This document shows positions 1 to 8,542 of a DNA stretch of 64,000 nucleotides, in pieces. The stretch's first letter is position 1. Each line of letters opens with the position of its first letter. The notes under the pieces were generated by a model. That model did not search any database. It worked only from the letters and a program-made list of their open reading frames with translations, and had not been told where the DNA came from. Where the stretch lies: positions 5,205,001 to 5,269,000 of the forward strand of contig NZ_CP054916.1 in the NCBI RefSeq assembly GCF_013364155.1, given 5' to 3'. The translations under genes were made by a program, and so were the position numbers. Source of the stretch: Streptomyces sp. NA02950. GTDB lineage: Bacteria; Actinomycetota; Actinomycetes; Streptomycetales; Streptomycetaceae.

Positions 1-1
1 G

Positions 2-379
2 TGGCTCCAACAGGTGATCGACACGGTGGGGCTGAGCGAGCGGCTGGGCCACCGGCCGTCGGAGCTGTCCGGCGGGCAGCAGCAGCGGGTGGCGTGCGCG
101 CGGGCGCTGGTGTCCCAGCCCGAGGTGATCTTCGCCGATGAGCCGACCGGCAATCTGGACTCGCGGTCCGGTGCCGAGGTGCTGAGCTTCCTGCGCAACT
201 CCGTGCGGACGCTGGGCCAGACGATCGTGATGGTCACCCATGACCCGAACGCCGCCTCCTACGCGGACCGGGTGGTGTTCTTCGCCGACGGCCAGGTCGT
301 GGCCGAGATCACCGAACCGACCGCCGAGGCCGTGCTCGACATGATGAAGAAGATCGACACGCTGGAGAAGGTGGCCTGA
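2..379 (+). CDS. ABC transporter ATP-binding protein, MacB/LolD type (5' end outside window)
   Basis: This is the C-terminal part of an ABC ATPase that powers export together with the permease encoded next to it. The frame is open to the left edge, so the Walker A half lies upstream. Visible motifs are the ABC signature LSGGQQQR, Walker B VIFADEP with catalytic Glu, the D-loop region TGNLDS, and the switch histidine in MVTHD. The wording [15 protein letters not shown] and [10 protein letters not shown] is typical of the MacB/LolD/FtsE subfamily. Its stop codon overlaps the permease start (ATGA), so the two are translationally coupled. In an antibiotic cluster this pair probably exports the product or gives self-resistance, but the sequence does not show the substrate. 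Confidence 0.93.
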   Translation, partial: WLQQVIDTVGLSERLGHRPSELSGGQQQRVACARALVSQPEVIFADEPTGNLDSRSGAEVLSFLRNSVRTLGQTIVMVTHDPNAASYADRVVFFADGQVVAEITEPTAEAVLDMMKKIDTLEKVA

Positions 380-2928
380 TGTTCAAGGCGACTCTCAAGA
401 GCGTGCTCTCGCGCAAGCTCAGACTGCTGCTGTCGGGGCTCGCGGTGGTGCTGGGCGTCACCTTCGTCTCCGGGGCGTTTGTCCTCCAGGACACCCTGGG
501 CCGGTCGTTCGACGCCCAGTTCGCCGGCGCGTACGACGACATCGACCTCCAGGTCGCCGCGAAACCGCGGGTCGACGCCGGGGTGGGCGACGCGGCCAGC
601 GCGCCGGTGGGGCTGGACGCGGGGACGATACGCGAGGTCGCGGGCGTCTCCGGGGTCGGCACGGCCCACGGGGAGGTGCGGGTCGAGGGCGCGCGGGCGC
701 TCGGCAAGGACGGCAAGGTGGTGCCGGGCACCGGCGGTCCCCGGTACGGCAAGAGCTGGACCGGCGAGACCTCGCTGCTGAAGCTGCGCGAGGGCAAGGC
801 GCCGGGCCAGGCGGGCGAGGTGGCGATCAACGCCGGACTCGCCGAAAAGGGCCACTTCTCCGTCGGCGACAGCATCGCGGTGCTGACCGGGGAGCCGAAG
901 CGGACGTTCACCGTCTCCGGCGTCTTCGGATACTCCGGTGACCGGGACTCCATCGGCGGTGAGCAGACCGTCGCGTTCACCGAACCGGTGGCGCAGCGGC
1001 TGATGCTGGGGAAGACGGGCGAGTACTCGGCCGTCACCGTGACCCTCGCCTCCGGCGCGAAGGCCGCCTCCGTGCAGACCGCGCTGAAGAAGGAGCTGGG
1101 CGGCGGCTTCGAGGTGCGCACCGGTGAGGAGCTGTCGAAGAAGTCGGCCGACCGGTCGCGGGACGTACTGGACCTGGTCACCCAGGTGCTGCTGGGCTTC
1201 GCCGCGGTCGCGGTGCTGGTGGGCGTCTTCCTGATCATCAACACCTTCTCCATCATCATCGCCCAGCGGATGCGGGAACTGGCGCTGCTGCGGGCGCTGG
1301 GCGCCAGCCGCCGCCAGATGATCGGGTCGGTGCTGCTGGAGTCGATGGTCATCGGGCTGGTCGCGGCGGTGGTCGGACTCGGGCTCGGGGTGGGGCTCGG
1401 GGCGCTGGGCGCCTCGCTGCTCGCGGACTCCATGGCGGGGCTGGAGGTCGCCGACCTCGCCGTGCCGGCGAGTGCCGTGATCGTGTCGCTGCTGGTCGGT
1501 GTCGGAGTGACGATGCTGGCCGCGCTGTTTCCGGCGCTGCGCGCGGCGAAGGTCCCGCCGATCGCGGTCATCCGCGCCGCCGCGGCCCCGGACCGCAAGC
1601 ACCGCAAGCAGACCTGGACCGGTTCGATCCTGCTGGTGGTGGGCGCGGGGCTGCTGCTGACGGGGCTCATGGGTTCGGGCGACGCCGCGGTGTCCGCCGT
1701 GCTGCCCGGGGTGCTGCTCGCGTTCATCGGGGTCGCGCTGCTCACCCCGCTGATCAGCCGGCCGGCCGTCTGGCTGCTGGGCGGGATGTTCTCCCGTTCG
1801 CTCCCGGGTCAGCTGGGGCGGCGCAACTCGGCGCGCAATCCGCGGCGTACCGCGATCACCGCATCGGCCCTGATGATCGGTGTCGCGCTGGTCACCACGC
1901 TCAGCACGGTGGCCGCGTCGGCGAAGGACAGCGTCAACAACGAGATCTCCGGCAAGCTGACGTCCGAACTGGTCGCCATGGGCGACATCGGCCAGGGCAT
2001 GTCGGCCTCCATCGACCCGGCGGCGCTGCGCGCGGTGCGCGGGATCGACGGGGTGGACGCGGTGGCGGCGGCGTCGTTCGACACCGCGAAGGTCGGTACG
2101 GCCACCCAGACCGTGTCCTCGTGGGAGGACTGGAAGGCGGCGCGCGGGCTGCTGAGCCTGCGGGCCGAGGCCGGGTCGATCGACGAACTCGCCCCCGGCT
2201 CGGTGCTGATGAACAAAAACACCGCCGAGGACCGCAAGGTGAAGGTCGGGGACAAGGTCACCCTCCAGCTCCAGCGCGGTGAGCGCCGCACCTACCGGCT
2301 GGCGGGCACCTTCGAGGAGATGGCGCTGGCCAACAGTGTGGTGGTGCCCTGGGCCGATGCCACCGAGGGCTTCCGCTACGCCCAGCCGTCGCAGGCGTAC
2401 ATCAAGCTGGCGCCGGGCGCGTCGGCCGCCTCGGTCCAGCCGCGGGTGGAGAAGGCGCTCCGGGACAGCCCCGAAGTGACCGTCCAGTCCAAGGAGAAGG
2501 TCGCGGAGAAGTTCAACGACGGCTTCGACATGATGCTGAACGTGGTGCAGGCGCTGCTCGCGGTCGCGATGATCATCGCGGTGCTCGGCATCGTCAACAC
2601 CCTGGCGCTGTCGGTGATGGAGCGGACGAAGGAGCTGGGCGCGCTGCGCGCGATCGGCCTCGGCCGGGGCCAGACGATCCGCATGATCATGGCGGAGTCG
2701 GTGGTGATCTCGCTCTTCGGCGCGGTGCTCGGGGTGGTGGTCGGTTCCGGATTCGGACTCGCGGTGGCGCGCTCGATGAAGTCCCAGGGCGTCAGCCGCC
2801 TGTCGCTGCCGTGGGCGCTGATCGCGGTCTATCTGGTGGGTGCGGCGCTGGTCGGGATGCTGGCCTCGCTGGGACCGGCCCGGCGGGGCGCCCGGCTCAA
2901 TGTGCTGAGGGCGGTCACCCAGGAGTGA
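379..2928 (+). CDS. ABC transporter permease, FtsX/MacB-like
   Basis: An 849-residue integral membrane permease. It has an N-terminal membrane segment (about residues 15-35), a large extracytoplasmic domain, and a first FtsX core with three helices at about 265-390. Further hydrophobic segments follow at about 415-460, then a second extracytoplasmic domain and a second FtsX core at about 720-840. Both cores carry the RMRELALLRALGASRRQM / RTKELGALRAIGLGRGQT type loop that contacts the ATPase. This duplicated FtsX layout is the normal actinobacterial form (about 850 residues). The start overlaps the ATPase stop as ATGA. A hairpin terminator follows 67 bp after the stop. Likely role: efflux of the peptide product or of membrane-active compounds. 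Confidence 0.93.
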   Translation: MFKATLKSVLSRKLRLLLSGLAVVLGVTFVSGAFVLQDTLGRSFDAQFAGAYDDIDLQVAAKPRVDAGVGDAASAPVGLDAGTIREVAGVSGVGTAHGEVRVEGARALGKDGKVVPGTGGPRYGKSWTGETSLLKLREGKAPGQAGEVAINAGLAEKGHFSVGDSIAVLTGEPKRTFTVSGVFGYSGDRDSIGGEQTVAFTEPVAQRLMLGKTGEYSAVTVTLASGAKAASVQTALKKELGGGFEVRTGEELSKKSADRSRDVLDLVTQVLLGFAAVAVLVGVFLIINTFSIIIAQRMRELALLRALGASRRQMIGSVLLESMVIGLVAAVVGLGLGVGLGALGASLLADSMAGLEVADLAVPASAVIVSLLVGVGVTMLAALFPALRAAKVPPIAVIRAAAAPDRKHRKQTWTGSILLVVGAGLLLTGLMGSGDAAVSAVLPGVLLAFIGVALLTPLISRPAVWLLGGMFSRSLPGQLGRRNSARNPRRTAITASALMIGVALVTTLSTVAASAKDSVNNEISGKLTSELVAMGDIGQGMSASIDPAALRAVRGIDGVDAVAAASFDTAKVGTATQTVSSWEDWKAARGLLSLRAEAGSIDELAPGSVLMNKNTAEDRKVKVGDKVTLQLQRGERRTYRLAGTFEEMALANSVVVPWADATEGFRYAQPSQAYIKLAPGASAASVQPRVEKALRDSPEVTVQSKEKVAEKFNDGFDMMLNVVQALLAVAMIIAVLGIVNTLALSVMERTKELGALRAIGLGRGQTIRMIMAESVVISLFGAVLGVVVGSGFGLAVARSMKSQGVSRLSLPWALIAVYLVGAALVGMLASLGPARRGARLNVLRAVTQE

Positions 2929-2995
2929 CGCTCCGGCCGTGACAGGCCGCGTGCCCCCCGCTTCCGGAACGTGTCGCGGAAACACCGAAAAGACT

Positions 2996-3036
2996 CCCGC
3001 GGTGCCTCGAAAATTCCCCCGACGAGGCACCGCGGG
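2996..3036 (+). terminator. Hairpin terminator after the MacB-type exporter
   Basis: Perfect 14-bp inverted repeat: CCCGCGGTGCCTCG at 2996-3009 and its complement at 3023-3036, with a 13-nt loop. There is no U-run, which is usual in Streptomyces. It lies 67 bp beyond the permease stop. Confidence 0.7.
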
Positions 3037-3088
3037 GCTGTCCTACCCATACCGCGGCGCACCGCATTGCAGCTTCCTGCACCGGCTG

Positions 3089-3117
3089 TTGCCTTTCGAG
3101 ATCAGTTACGTTGATAT
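3089..3117 (+). promoter_or_regulatory. Predicted promoter of the small LysR-type gene
   Basis: TTGCCT (3089-3094) and TGATAT (3112-3117) are separated by 17 bp and fit a SigA/HrdB-type promoter. Transcription would begin near 3124, giving a leader of about 75 nt before the ATG at 3199. The call rests on consensus match and position only. Confidence 0.4.
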
Positions 3118-3198
3118 GGGTTCGACGGATCGGATGACCGGTGCTGTGGAACCGGTTCTCGGCAGCCCAGAAGGCAGCCGAATCGGACAGGGGGCAAA

Positions 3199-3453
3199 AT
3201 GCACGAGCGGGAATTCCGCGCCTTCGTCTCTATAGCGGAGATAGGGCGGATGGATCAGGCGGCGAAGGTCCTCGGTTATTCACAGCCCGCCATCAGCTAT
3301 CAGATCAAGTGCCTGGAACAAATGCTGGGCACAAAGCTCTTCACCCGTGACTCCACCGGCGCCCAGCTCACCAGGGAAGGGCGCATGATCCTGCCGTCGG
3401 CCCGTGCCGTACTGGCTCTCATCGACAGTATGAAAGGCGTCTGCGCCGCCTGA
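3199..3453 (+). CDS. Small LysR-type HTH protein (DNA-binding domain only)
   Basis: An 84-residue protein consisting almost entirely of a LysR-family winged helix-turn-helix. Residues 4-62 give the classic pattern EFRAFVSIAEIG.MDQAAKVLGYSQPAISYQIKCLEQMLGTKLFTR. The helix is followed by a short segment (GRMILPSARAVLALIDSMK) that matches the start of the linker helix, and then the protein ends. Ordinary LysR proteins are about 300 residues long with an effector-binding domain that is missing here. It is not an obvious wreck: it has a good ribosome site (AGGGGGC, 3188-3194), a plausible promoter upstream, and a strong hairpin 17 bp after the stop. It could act as a stand-alone DNA-binding regulator of the cluster. 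Function is inferred. Confidence 0.8.
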   Translation: MHEREFRAFVSIAEIGRMDQAAKVLGYSQPAISYQIKCLEQMLGTKLFTRDSTGAQLTREGRMILPSARAVLALIDSMKGVCAA

Positions 3454-3470
3454 CCCCGCACCACCCCGAT

Positions 3471-3506
3471 GGGCCCGCGTCCCCCGCACAACGGGGGGCC
3501 GGGCCC
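3471..3506. terminator. Bidirectional terminator between convergent regulators
   Basis: Long interrupted hairpin. The outer arms are GGGCCC (3471-3476) and GGGCCC (3501-3506). The inner arms are CCCCCG (3481-3486) and CGGGGG (3492-3497), around a 5-nt loop. TTT follows. It lies between the LysR-type gene (+) and the response regulator (-), so it can serve both. Confidence 0.65.
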
Positions 3507-3621
3507 TTTGTCCGTCCCGTCGCGGGCGGGACGCCGCCGTCCGGGGCGGGGCAGGGCTGTCCACAGGGTGTGGATGGCAGGAACGTGCAGGGAACACAAC
3601 CACCGGTTACGTCACGGGGGT

Positions 3622-4281
3622 TCAGCCGACGCGGTCGCTGTCCCAGACCCAGGCGGCGATCCCCACCCGGTTCCGGACGTCCAGCTTCCGCTGGACGTTG
3701 GCGATATGGGTCTTGACCGTGCCGGCCGAGATGAACAGCTCGCCCGCGATCTCGGCGTTGGTCATCCCCTGGGCGACCAGCCCCGCGATCTCCACCTCGC
3801 GCTCGGTCAGCGCCTCGACCGGCTGTTTGGCCCGCGGCTTCTCCGGCTCCTGGAACTGGCGCAGCAGACGGACCGTCACCGAGGGACTGATCATGGCGTC
3901 CCCGGCCATCGCCGCCCGGATCGCCTCCACCAGCAGGGTGGGCCCGGAGCGTTTGAGGAGGAAGCCGCAGGCGCCGTTGCGCAGCGCGGTGTGGACGTAT
4001 TCGTCGAGGTCGAAGGTGGTCACCACGATCACCTTGACCGGGTCCTCGACATCGGGCCCGGTGAGCAGCCGGGTGACCTCGAGCCCGTTCATCCGCGGCA
4101 TCCGGATATCGGCGAGCACCACGTCGGGCCGCAGCTTGCGGGCGAGTTCGACGGCCTCCAGGCCGTCCCCGGCCTCGCCCACGACCTCCATGTCCGGTTG
4201 CGAGTCGAGGATCAGCCGGAAGCCGATCCGGACGGTGTCCTGGTCGTCGGCCAGCAGGATGCGGGTGGTCACGGCACTCAC
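3622..4281 (-). CDS. NarL/LuxR-family response regulator
   Basis: A 219-residue two-component response regulator. The receiver domain (about 5-125) has the acidic pair D12-D13, the phospho-acceptor D58 in VVLADIRMP, the switch Thr in VVTTF and the conserved Lys in LLKRS. The C-terminal LuxR helix-turn-helix (about 150-215) has LTEREVEIAGLVAQGMTNAEIA and GTVKTHIANVQRKL. The start is GTG at 4281, with no strong ribosome site, so a slightly later start is possible. It is divergent from the RHS-protein operon and probably controls that operon or itself. No kinase lies beside it. The HisKA_3 kinase at 51801-53045 is of the right type to be its partner, but that link is only inferred. Confidence 0.92.
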   Translation of the reverse strand: MSAVTTRILLADDQDTVRIGFRLILDSQPDMEVVGEAGDGLEAVELARKLRPDVVLADIRMPRMNGLEVTRLLTGPDVEDPVKVIVVTTFDLDEYVHTALRNGACGFLLKRSGPTLLVEAIRAAMAGDAMISPSVTVRLLRQFQEPEKPRAKQPVEALTEREVEIAGLVAQGMTNAEIAGELFISAGTVKTHIANVQRKLDVRNRVGIAAWVWDSDRVG

Positions 4282-4486
4282 CGTAGCCGGAAGGGCACAC
4301 CCTCCGCACCGGGACGGCCTCGGGGCCCGTATTCAAAGTTTCGTTAAGGGCTTTGGGGGCGTGGTGGCGGTTGGGAGCATTCGGCCAGGCCGTGTCCTGC
4401 GGATCAGCTCGGATCAGCCCGCGGCCCCCCTTCTCGACGCCGTGCGGCTCCGCGCGGTGCTTTTCAGGTTGGAGTGGTGACTGAGC

Positions 4487-7400
4487 ATGGCTCGCACCAG
4501 AACACTCAGAGTGGCGGCGGCGTGTGCGGCGTCCGTGACCGCCTCCGTGGCGTTGATCGCGAGCGGACCCCTGGCCTCGGCGGCCCCGGACTGGCTGGGC
4601 CGCGCCGCACACCGTTCCCCCTCGGACGTGGCCATGCTGTCCGCGAAGGCCGGGGATCCGGTGCGGCCCGCCTGGCCCGCCGGGGACTTCGACGGCACCG
4701 GCGCACCGGCGGGCACGTCCGGCAAGGACACCGCCGCGGCACCGAGGCCCGCCTCCCCGGCCGACGGAGCGACCACGGCCGCCCGCCGCCCGGTGCTGAG
4801 CGCCGCGCGCGCCGCGGGCGGTGCCGCGTACGAGTTCGTGATCGGCACCGGTGACACCCCGCGCAGCGGGCAGACCGTCTCCTCCGGCTGGCTGCGGACA
4901 CCGCGCTGGACGGTGCCGGACGGGGTGCTCAAGGACGGGGAACGGTACCGCTGGACCGTGCGGGCGCGGAACCGCGCGGGCGGCACGGTGACCGCCGACG
5001 CCCCGGCCCGCTCCCTCGCGGTGAACCTGCGGCTCGGAGCGCAGGCCCCCGGGGGGCCGGTGCCCGCCGACACCCTCGGCCCGGTGTCGGTGAACCTGGC
5101 CAACGGCAACGCCACGGCCTCCGTCGCCACCCCGCAGGCCGCCACCCCCGCCGGTCCGCAGGGCGCCACCTTCACCTACAACTCACTGGCCACCGCCGAA
5201 GTGGGGCTCACCGGCGCGTACTACACCGGCACCTCCGGCACCGGTATCGGCGACGACGAGGACCCGGCGGCCGTACGGACCGACACCCAGCCCTCGTTCG
5301 GCTGGGGCGGCGACAGCGCGCCGTGGCCGGACGCCACGCCCGGCGACCGGTTCCGGGCGCGCTGGACCGGACGCCTGCGGGTGCCCGACTCGGGCGGCTA
5401 CCGCCTGGGCGGCGTCTACGACGGCGGGGTGCGGATCTGGCTGGACGGCACCCCGGTCGTGGACGACTGGAAGGGCGACAAGGGCGGTACGGCGCCCGAG
5501 TTCGGAGCCGTACGCCAGTTGAAGGCCGGGCACACCTACCGGATCCGGATGGAGTACCAGCGGCCCGCGAAGGGCGGTCGGGTGGCCCTGTGGGTCCAGC
5601 GGTCCGGCAAGGGCAGCCTTCCGGTGCCCTCGTCGTGGCTGGCGCCCGCCGGTGCCGTACTGCCGCCCGGCTGGAGCGTGACCCCGGCCGCCACCGGGGC
5701 GGACGGCGCCAGCGCGGTCAAGGAGGGCACGGGCGACGGTGCGCCGGGCGCGGGGACGACGGGGAACACGGGCGCGGCCAATCCGCTGAGCCCCGGCGGA
5801 GCGGAGGAGAAGCCCTCCGCCGCGGCCTCCGGACGGCCCGCGTCGTTCGCCGAGCCCGGCGACAACGGCAAGGCCAACGGCAAGGCCAAGGGAACGTCCG
5901 ACGCCGCCCAGGTCAAGGCCGCCGAGGAGGCCGAGGACGCGGGTCTGAAGTTCTCCTACGCGGGCAGCCCGACCTGTGCCGACGACCACGCCCCGCGGGG
6001 CTTCGTCTGCGCCGTCACCGTGCCGGGCGTGGGCACCACCCAGCTGCACTACGCGGCCGGGAAGCTGGCCCGGATCGTCAACCCCGGTGACGAGACCACC
6101 GACTTCGGCTACACCGCCGACCACCGGCTCACCGATGTGCGCACCCCGCTGGTGATGGACTGGATCGCGGTCGACCCGGTCCGGCGGAACCACGCCACCG
6201 CCAACTACCGGCTGGCGTACGCGGATACGGACGCCCACCGGAACCGGGCCACGCTGCTGGCCGGTCCCGAGCCCACCGGCTTCGCCGGCGGCAAGCCCGC
6301 GCGCCCCGAGCACGCCTACCGCTACGGCTCCGGCTCCACCCGGATCGAGGTGGCCGGGCTGCGCGGGGTCCGCACCGTGGCGTACGACACCGCGGGCCGG
6401 GTCGGCGCCGACACCGACGCCACCGGCCGTACCGTACGCACCACCTGGACCGCGGGCGGCGAGCCCGCGACCGTCCTCGACGCCGCGGGCCTGCTGACCA
6501 CCACGGTCCACGACGGGGCGGGCCGCCCCGTCGGCACCTTCGGGCCCGGCCCCGAGAAGTGCTTCACCGCCGGCGGCAGGCTGATGGCCCCCGCCCCGGA
6601 CGGCTGCGCGAAGGTGCCGTCCGAGACCACGACCTACGGCGCCACGAGCATGACCACCGTCACCGCGGGCTCCGACGGGGTCCCGGACCGCACGGTGGAG
6701 ACCCGGCTCAACGAGATGGGTGTCCCGGTGGCGACGGTCACCGATCCGAAGGGGCTGAAGCTCAGGACCGGTTACACCTACGACGAGATGTTCCGGCCCA
6801 CCGCCAAGGTGATGCCCAGCGGCGCCCGGCAGACGTACGCGTACTACGGCGCGGACGAGAAGGCCGACAACCCCTGCACCGACAAGGACGATCCGCTGCC
6901 CCAGGCGGGGCTGCCGAAGTCGGTCACCTCGGCGGCACCGGCCAAGGGCGCCGCGCGGGCCGAGCGGTTCGTCTACAACACCCGGGGGCTGCCGGTCGCG
7001 GTGAACTTCGGCGGGCCGAAGTGGGCCTGTGTGGACTACGGGGAGCGCGGCCAGATCCTCGCCATGCACGTCCCCGGCACTGCCGACGCCCCGGCGCGCA
7101 CCATCGCCTACGACACCGCGCACGGCGGTGATCCGCTGACCACGAAGGCGTCCGAGCCCGGTGGCGATCTGGTGTACACGGTCGATCTGCTCGGCCGCAC
7201 CGTGCGGTTCACCGATGTCCACGGCATCCGTACCGACACCCGCTACGACCGGGCCGGGCGCGCGGTGCGCGAGACGTCCACGCCGCCCGGCGGCGGGGAC
7301 CGGACGCAGGTGAAGACGGTGGCGTACGACGACGCGGGCCGGGAGACCGGAGTCGCGCTGGACGGCAGGACGCTGGCCACGGTCGCGCTGGACGAGGGCG

Positions 7401-8542
7401 GCCGGATCGAGAAGGTGAGCTACGCCAACGGCAGCCGTCTCGCGGTGCGCCGGGACGCCGCGGGCCGGATCACCGCCAAGGACTGGGAGCTGGCCGACGG
7501 CCGGAAGCTGCCGAGCCGGGTCACCCGCGCCCGGTCCGGGGTGGTGACGGACGAGTCCACGGCGGGTGAGGATCCCCGTGAGGACGGGCCCGACTACCGC
7601 TACGACGCGGCGGGTCGGCTGGTCGACGCCTGGGTGACCGGACACCACTACGGCTACGACTTCACCGCCGCGCCGAAGGACTGCCCGGAGGGCACCGAGG
7701 CGGGCGCCGGGGACAACGGCAACCGGCTGCGGCTGACCGACCGCACGGCGGACGGGACCACCGAGACCGGCTACTGCTACGACGCCGCCGACCGGCTGCT
7801 GGCCACCACCGGCGACCACCCGGTGAGCGGGGTGACCTACGCCGAGAACGGCCATATGACCGGCTACCGGACCGGCGGTGCCACGGTGGTGCAGCGCCAC
7901 GACGCGGCCGAGCGCTACCTCGGTACGAAGATCACCGGGACGGACCCGGCCGAGGTGCGCTACGGCTCCGACATCGCCGACCACCTGGTGGAGCGCACCT
8001 CCACCGGCGCCGGTGACACCGGCCTGCTCTACGGTCACACTTCGCCGGCCGACGGGGACGTCGACTTCGTGCTCCGCGCCGACAAGCGGGTGCTGGCCCG
8101 GGTGGTGGCACTGCCCGGCGGGGTAATGGGGGTGCGCAAGGGCGCCGTGGACGGCGCGCGCACCAGCTGGAGCTATCCGACCGTGCGCGGCGATGTGTTC
8201 GCCGTCGCCGGGGACGACGGACAGCAGCGGGGCGGGGTGTACCGCTACGGCCCGTACGGCGAACCGCTCACCGCGAAGGGCACCGTGGACCCCGACCACG
8301 TCCCGGACAACCTGCCCGGTGACTACGACTACGGCTGGCTCGGCCAGTACCAGCGCGGGACCGAGCACGCGGGCGCGCAGTACGCCACGGTGCTGGACAC
8401 CCGGCTGCTCAACAACGCGCTCGGCCGCTTCACCCAGCCGGTCTCCAGTGGGCCGTTCCTGAACGCGTACGAGTACGCGGCCGGTGACCCGGTCAACCAC
8501 GTGAGCATCGACGGCTTCAGCCTGGAGGTGGAGAAGGAATGA
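4487..8542 (+). CDS. Secreted PA14-domain / RHS (YD)-repeat protein
   Basis: A 1351-residue exported protein. It has a Sec-type signal peptide (MARTRTLR, a hydrophobic stretch, cleavage near ASA/A at 32-33). A fibronectin-like segment lies near 100-180 and a PA14-like domain at about 238-371 (TGAYYTGTSG, GDRFRARWTGRLRVPDSGGY, YDGGVRIWLDG). A Gly/Ala/Lys-rich linker follows at about 405-490, then many YD/RHS repeats to the C-terminus (FGYTADHRLTDV, VAYDTAGRVGADTDATG, YRYDAAGRLVDA). It ends in a degenerate RHS core end (ALGRFTQP...NAYEYAAGDPVNHVSIDG) only about 8 residues before the stop, so there is no room for the usual variable C-terminal toxin. Its stop overlaps the hydroxylase start (ATGA), placing it in the biosynthetic operon. 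Role unknown: perhaps a surface or shell protein. Confidence 0.88.
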   Translation: MARTRTLRVAAACAASVTASVALIASGPLASAAPDWLGRAAHRSPSDVAMLSAKAGDPVRPAWPAGDFDGTGAPAGTSGKDTAAAPRPASPADGATTAARRPVLSAARAAGGAAYEFVIGTGDTPRSGQTVSSGWLRTPRWTVPDGVLKDGERYRWTVRARNRAGGTVTADAPARSLAVNLRLGAQAPGGPVPADTLGPVSVNLANGNATASVATPQAATPAGPQGATFTYNSLATAEVGLTGAYYTGTSGTGIGDDEDPAAVRTDTQPSFGWGGDSAPWPDATPGDRFRARWTGRLRVPDSGGYRLGGVYDGGVRIWLDGTPVVDDWKGDKGGTAPEFGAVRQLKAGHTYRIRMEYQRPAKGGRVALWVQRSGKGSLPVPSSWLAPAGAVLPPGWSVTPAATGADGASAVKEGTGDGAPGAGTTGNTGAANPLSPGGAEEKPSAAASGRPASFAEPGDNGKANGKAKGTSDAAQVKAAEEAEDAGLKFSYAGSPTCADDHAPRGFVCAVTVPGVGTTQLHYAAGKLARIVNPGDETTDFGYTADHRLTDVRTPLVMDWIAVDPVRRNHATANYRLAYADTDAHRNRATLLAGPEPTGFAGGKPARPEHAYRYGSGSTRIEVAGLRGVRTVAYDTAGRVGADTDATGRTVRTTWTAGGEPATVLDAAGLLTTTVHDGAGRPVGTFGPGPEKCFTAGGRLMAPAPDGCAKVPSETTTYGATSMTTVTAGSDGVPDRTVETRLNEMGVPVATVTDPKGLKLRTGYTYDEMFRPTAKVMPSGARQTYAYYGADEKADNPCTDKDDPLPQAGLPKSVTSAAPAKGAARAERFVYNTRGLPVAVNFGGPKWACVDYGERGQILAMHVPGTADAPARTIAYDTAHGGDPLTTKASEPGGDLVYTVDLLGRTVRFTDVHGIRTDTRYDRAGRAVRETSTPPGGGDRTQVKTVAYDDAGRETGVALDGRTLATVALDEGGRIEKVSYANGSRLAVRRDAAGRITAKDWELADGRKLPSRVTRARSGVVTDESTAGEDPREDGPDYRYDAAGRLVDAWVTGHHYGYDFTAAPKDCPEGTEAGAGDNGNRLRLTDRTADGTTETGYCYDAADRLLATTGDHPVSGVTYAENGHMTGYRTGGATVVQRHDAAERYLGTKITGTDPAEVRYGSDIADHLVERTSTGAGDTGLLYGHTSPADGDVDFVLRADKRVLARVVALPGGVMGVRKGAVDGARTSWSYPTVRGDVFAVAGDDGQQRGGVYRYGPYGEPLTAKGTVDPDHVPDNLPGDYDYGWLGQYQRGTEHAGAQYATVLDTRLLNNALGRFTQPVSSGPFLNAYEYAAGDPVNHVSIDGFSLEVEKE

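Noticed and set aside
5183..8500. A minus-strand open frame opposite the RHS gene
   Set aside because: Arg/Gly/Val-rich shadow of a repetitive plus-strand gene whose domains are clear.
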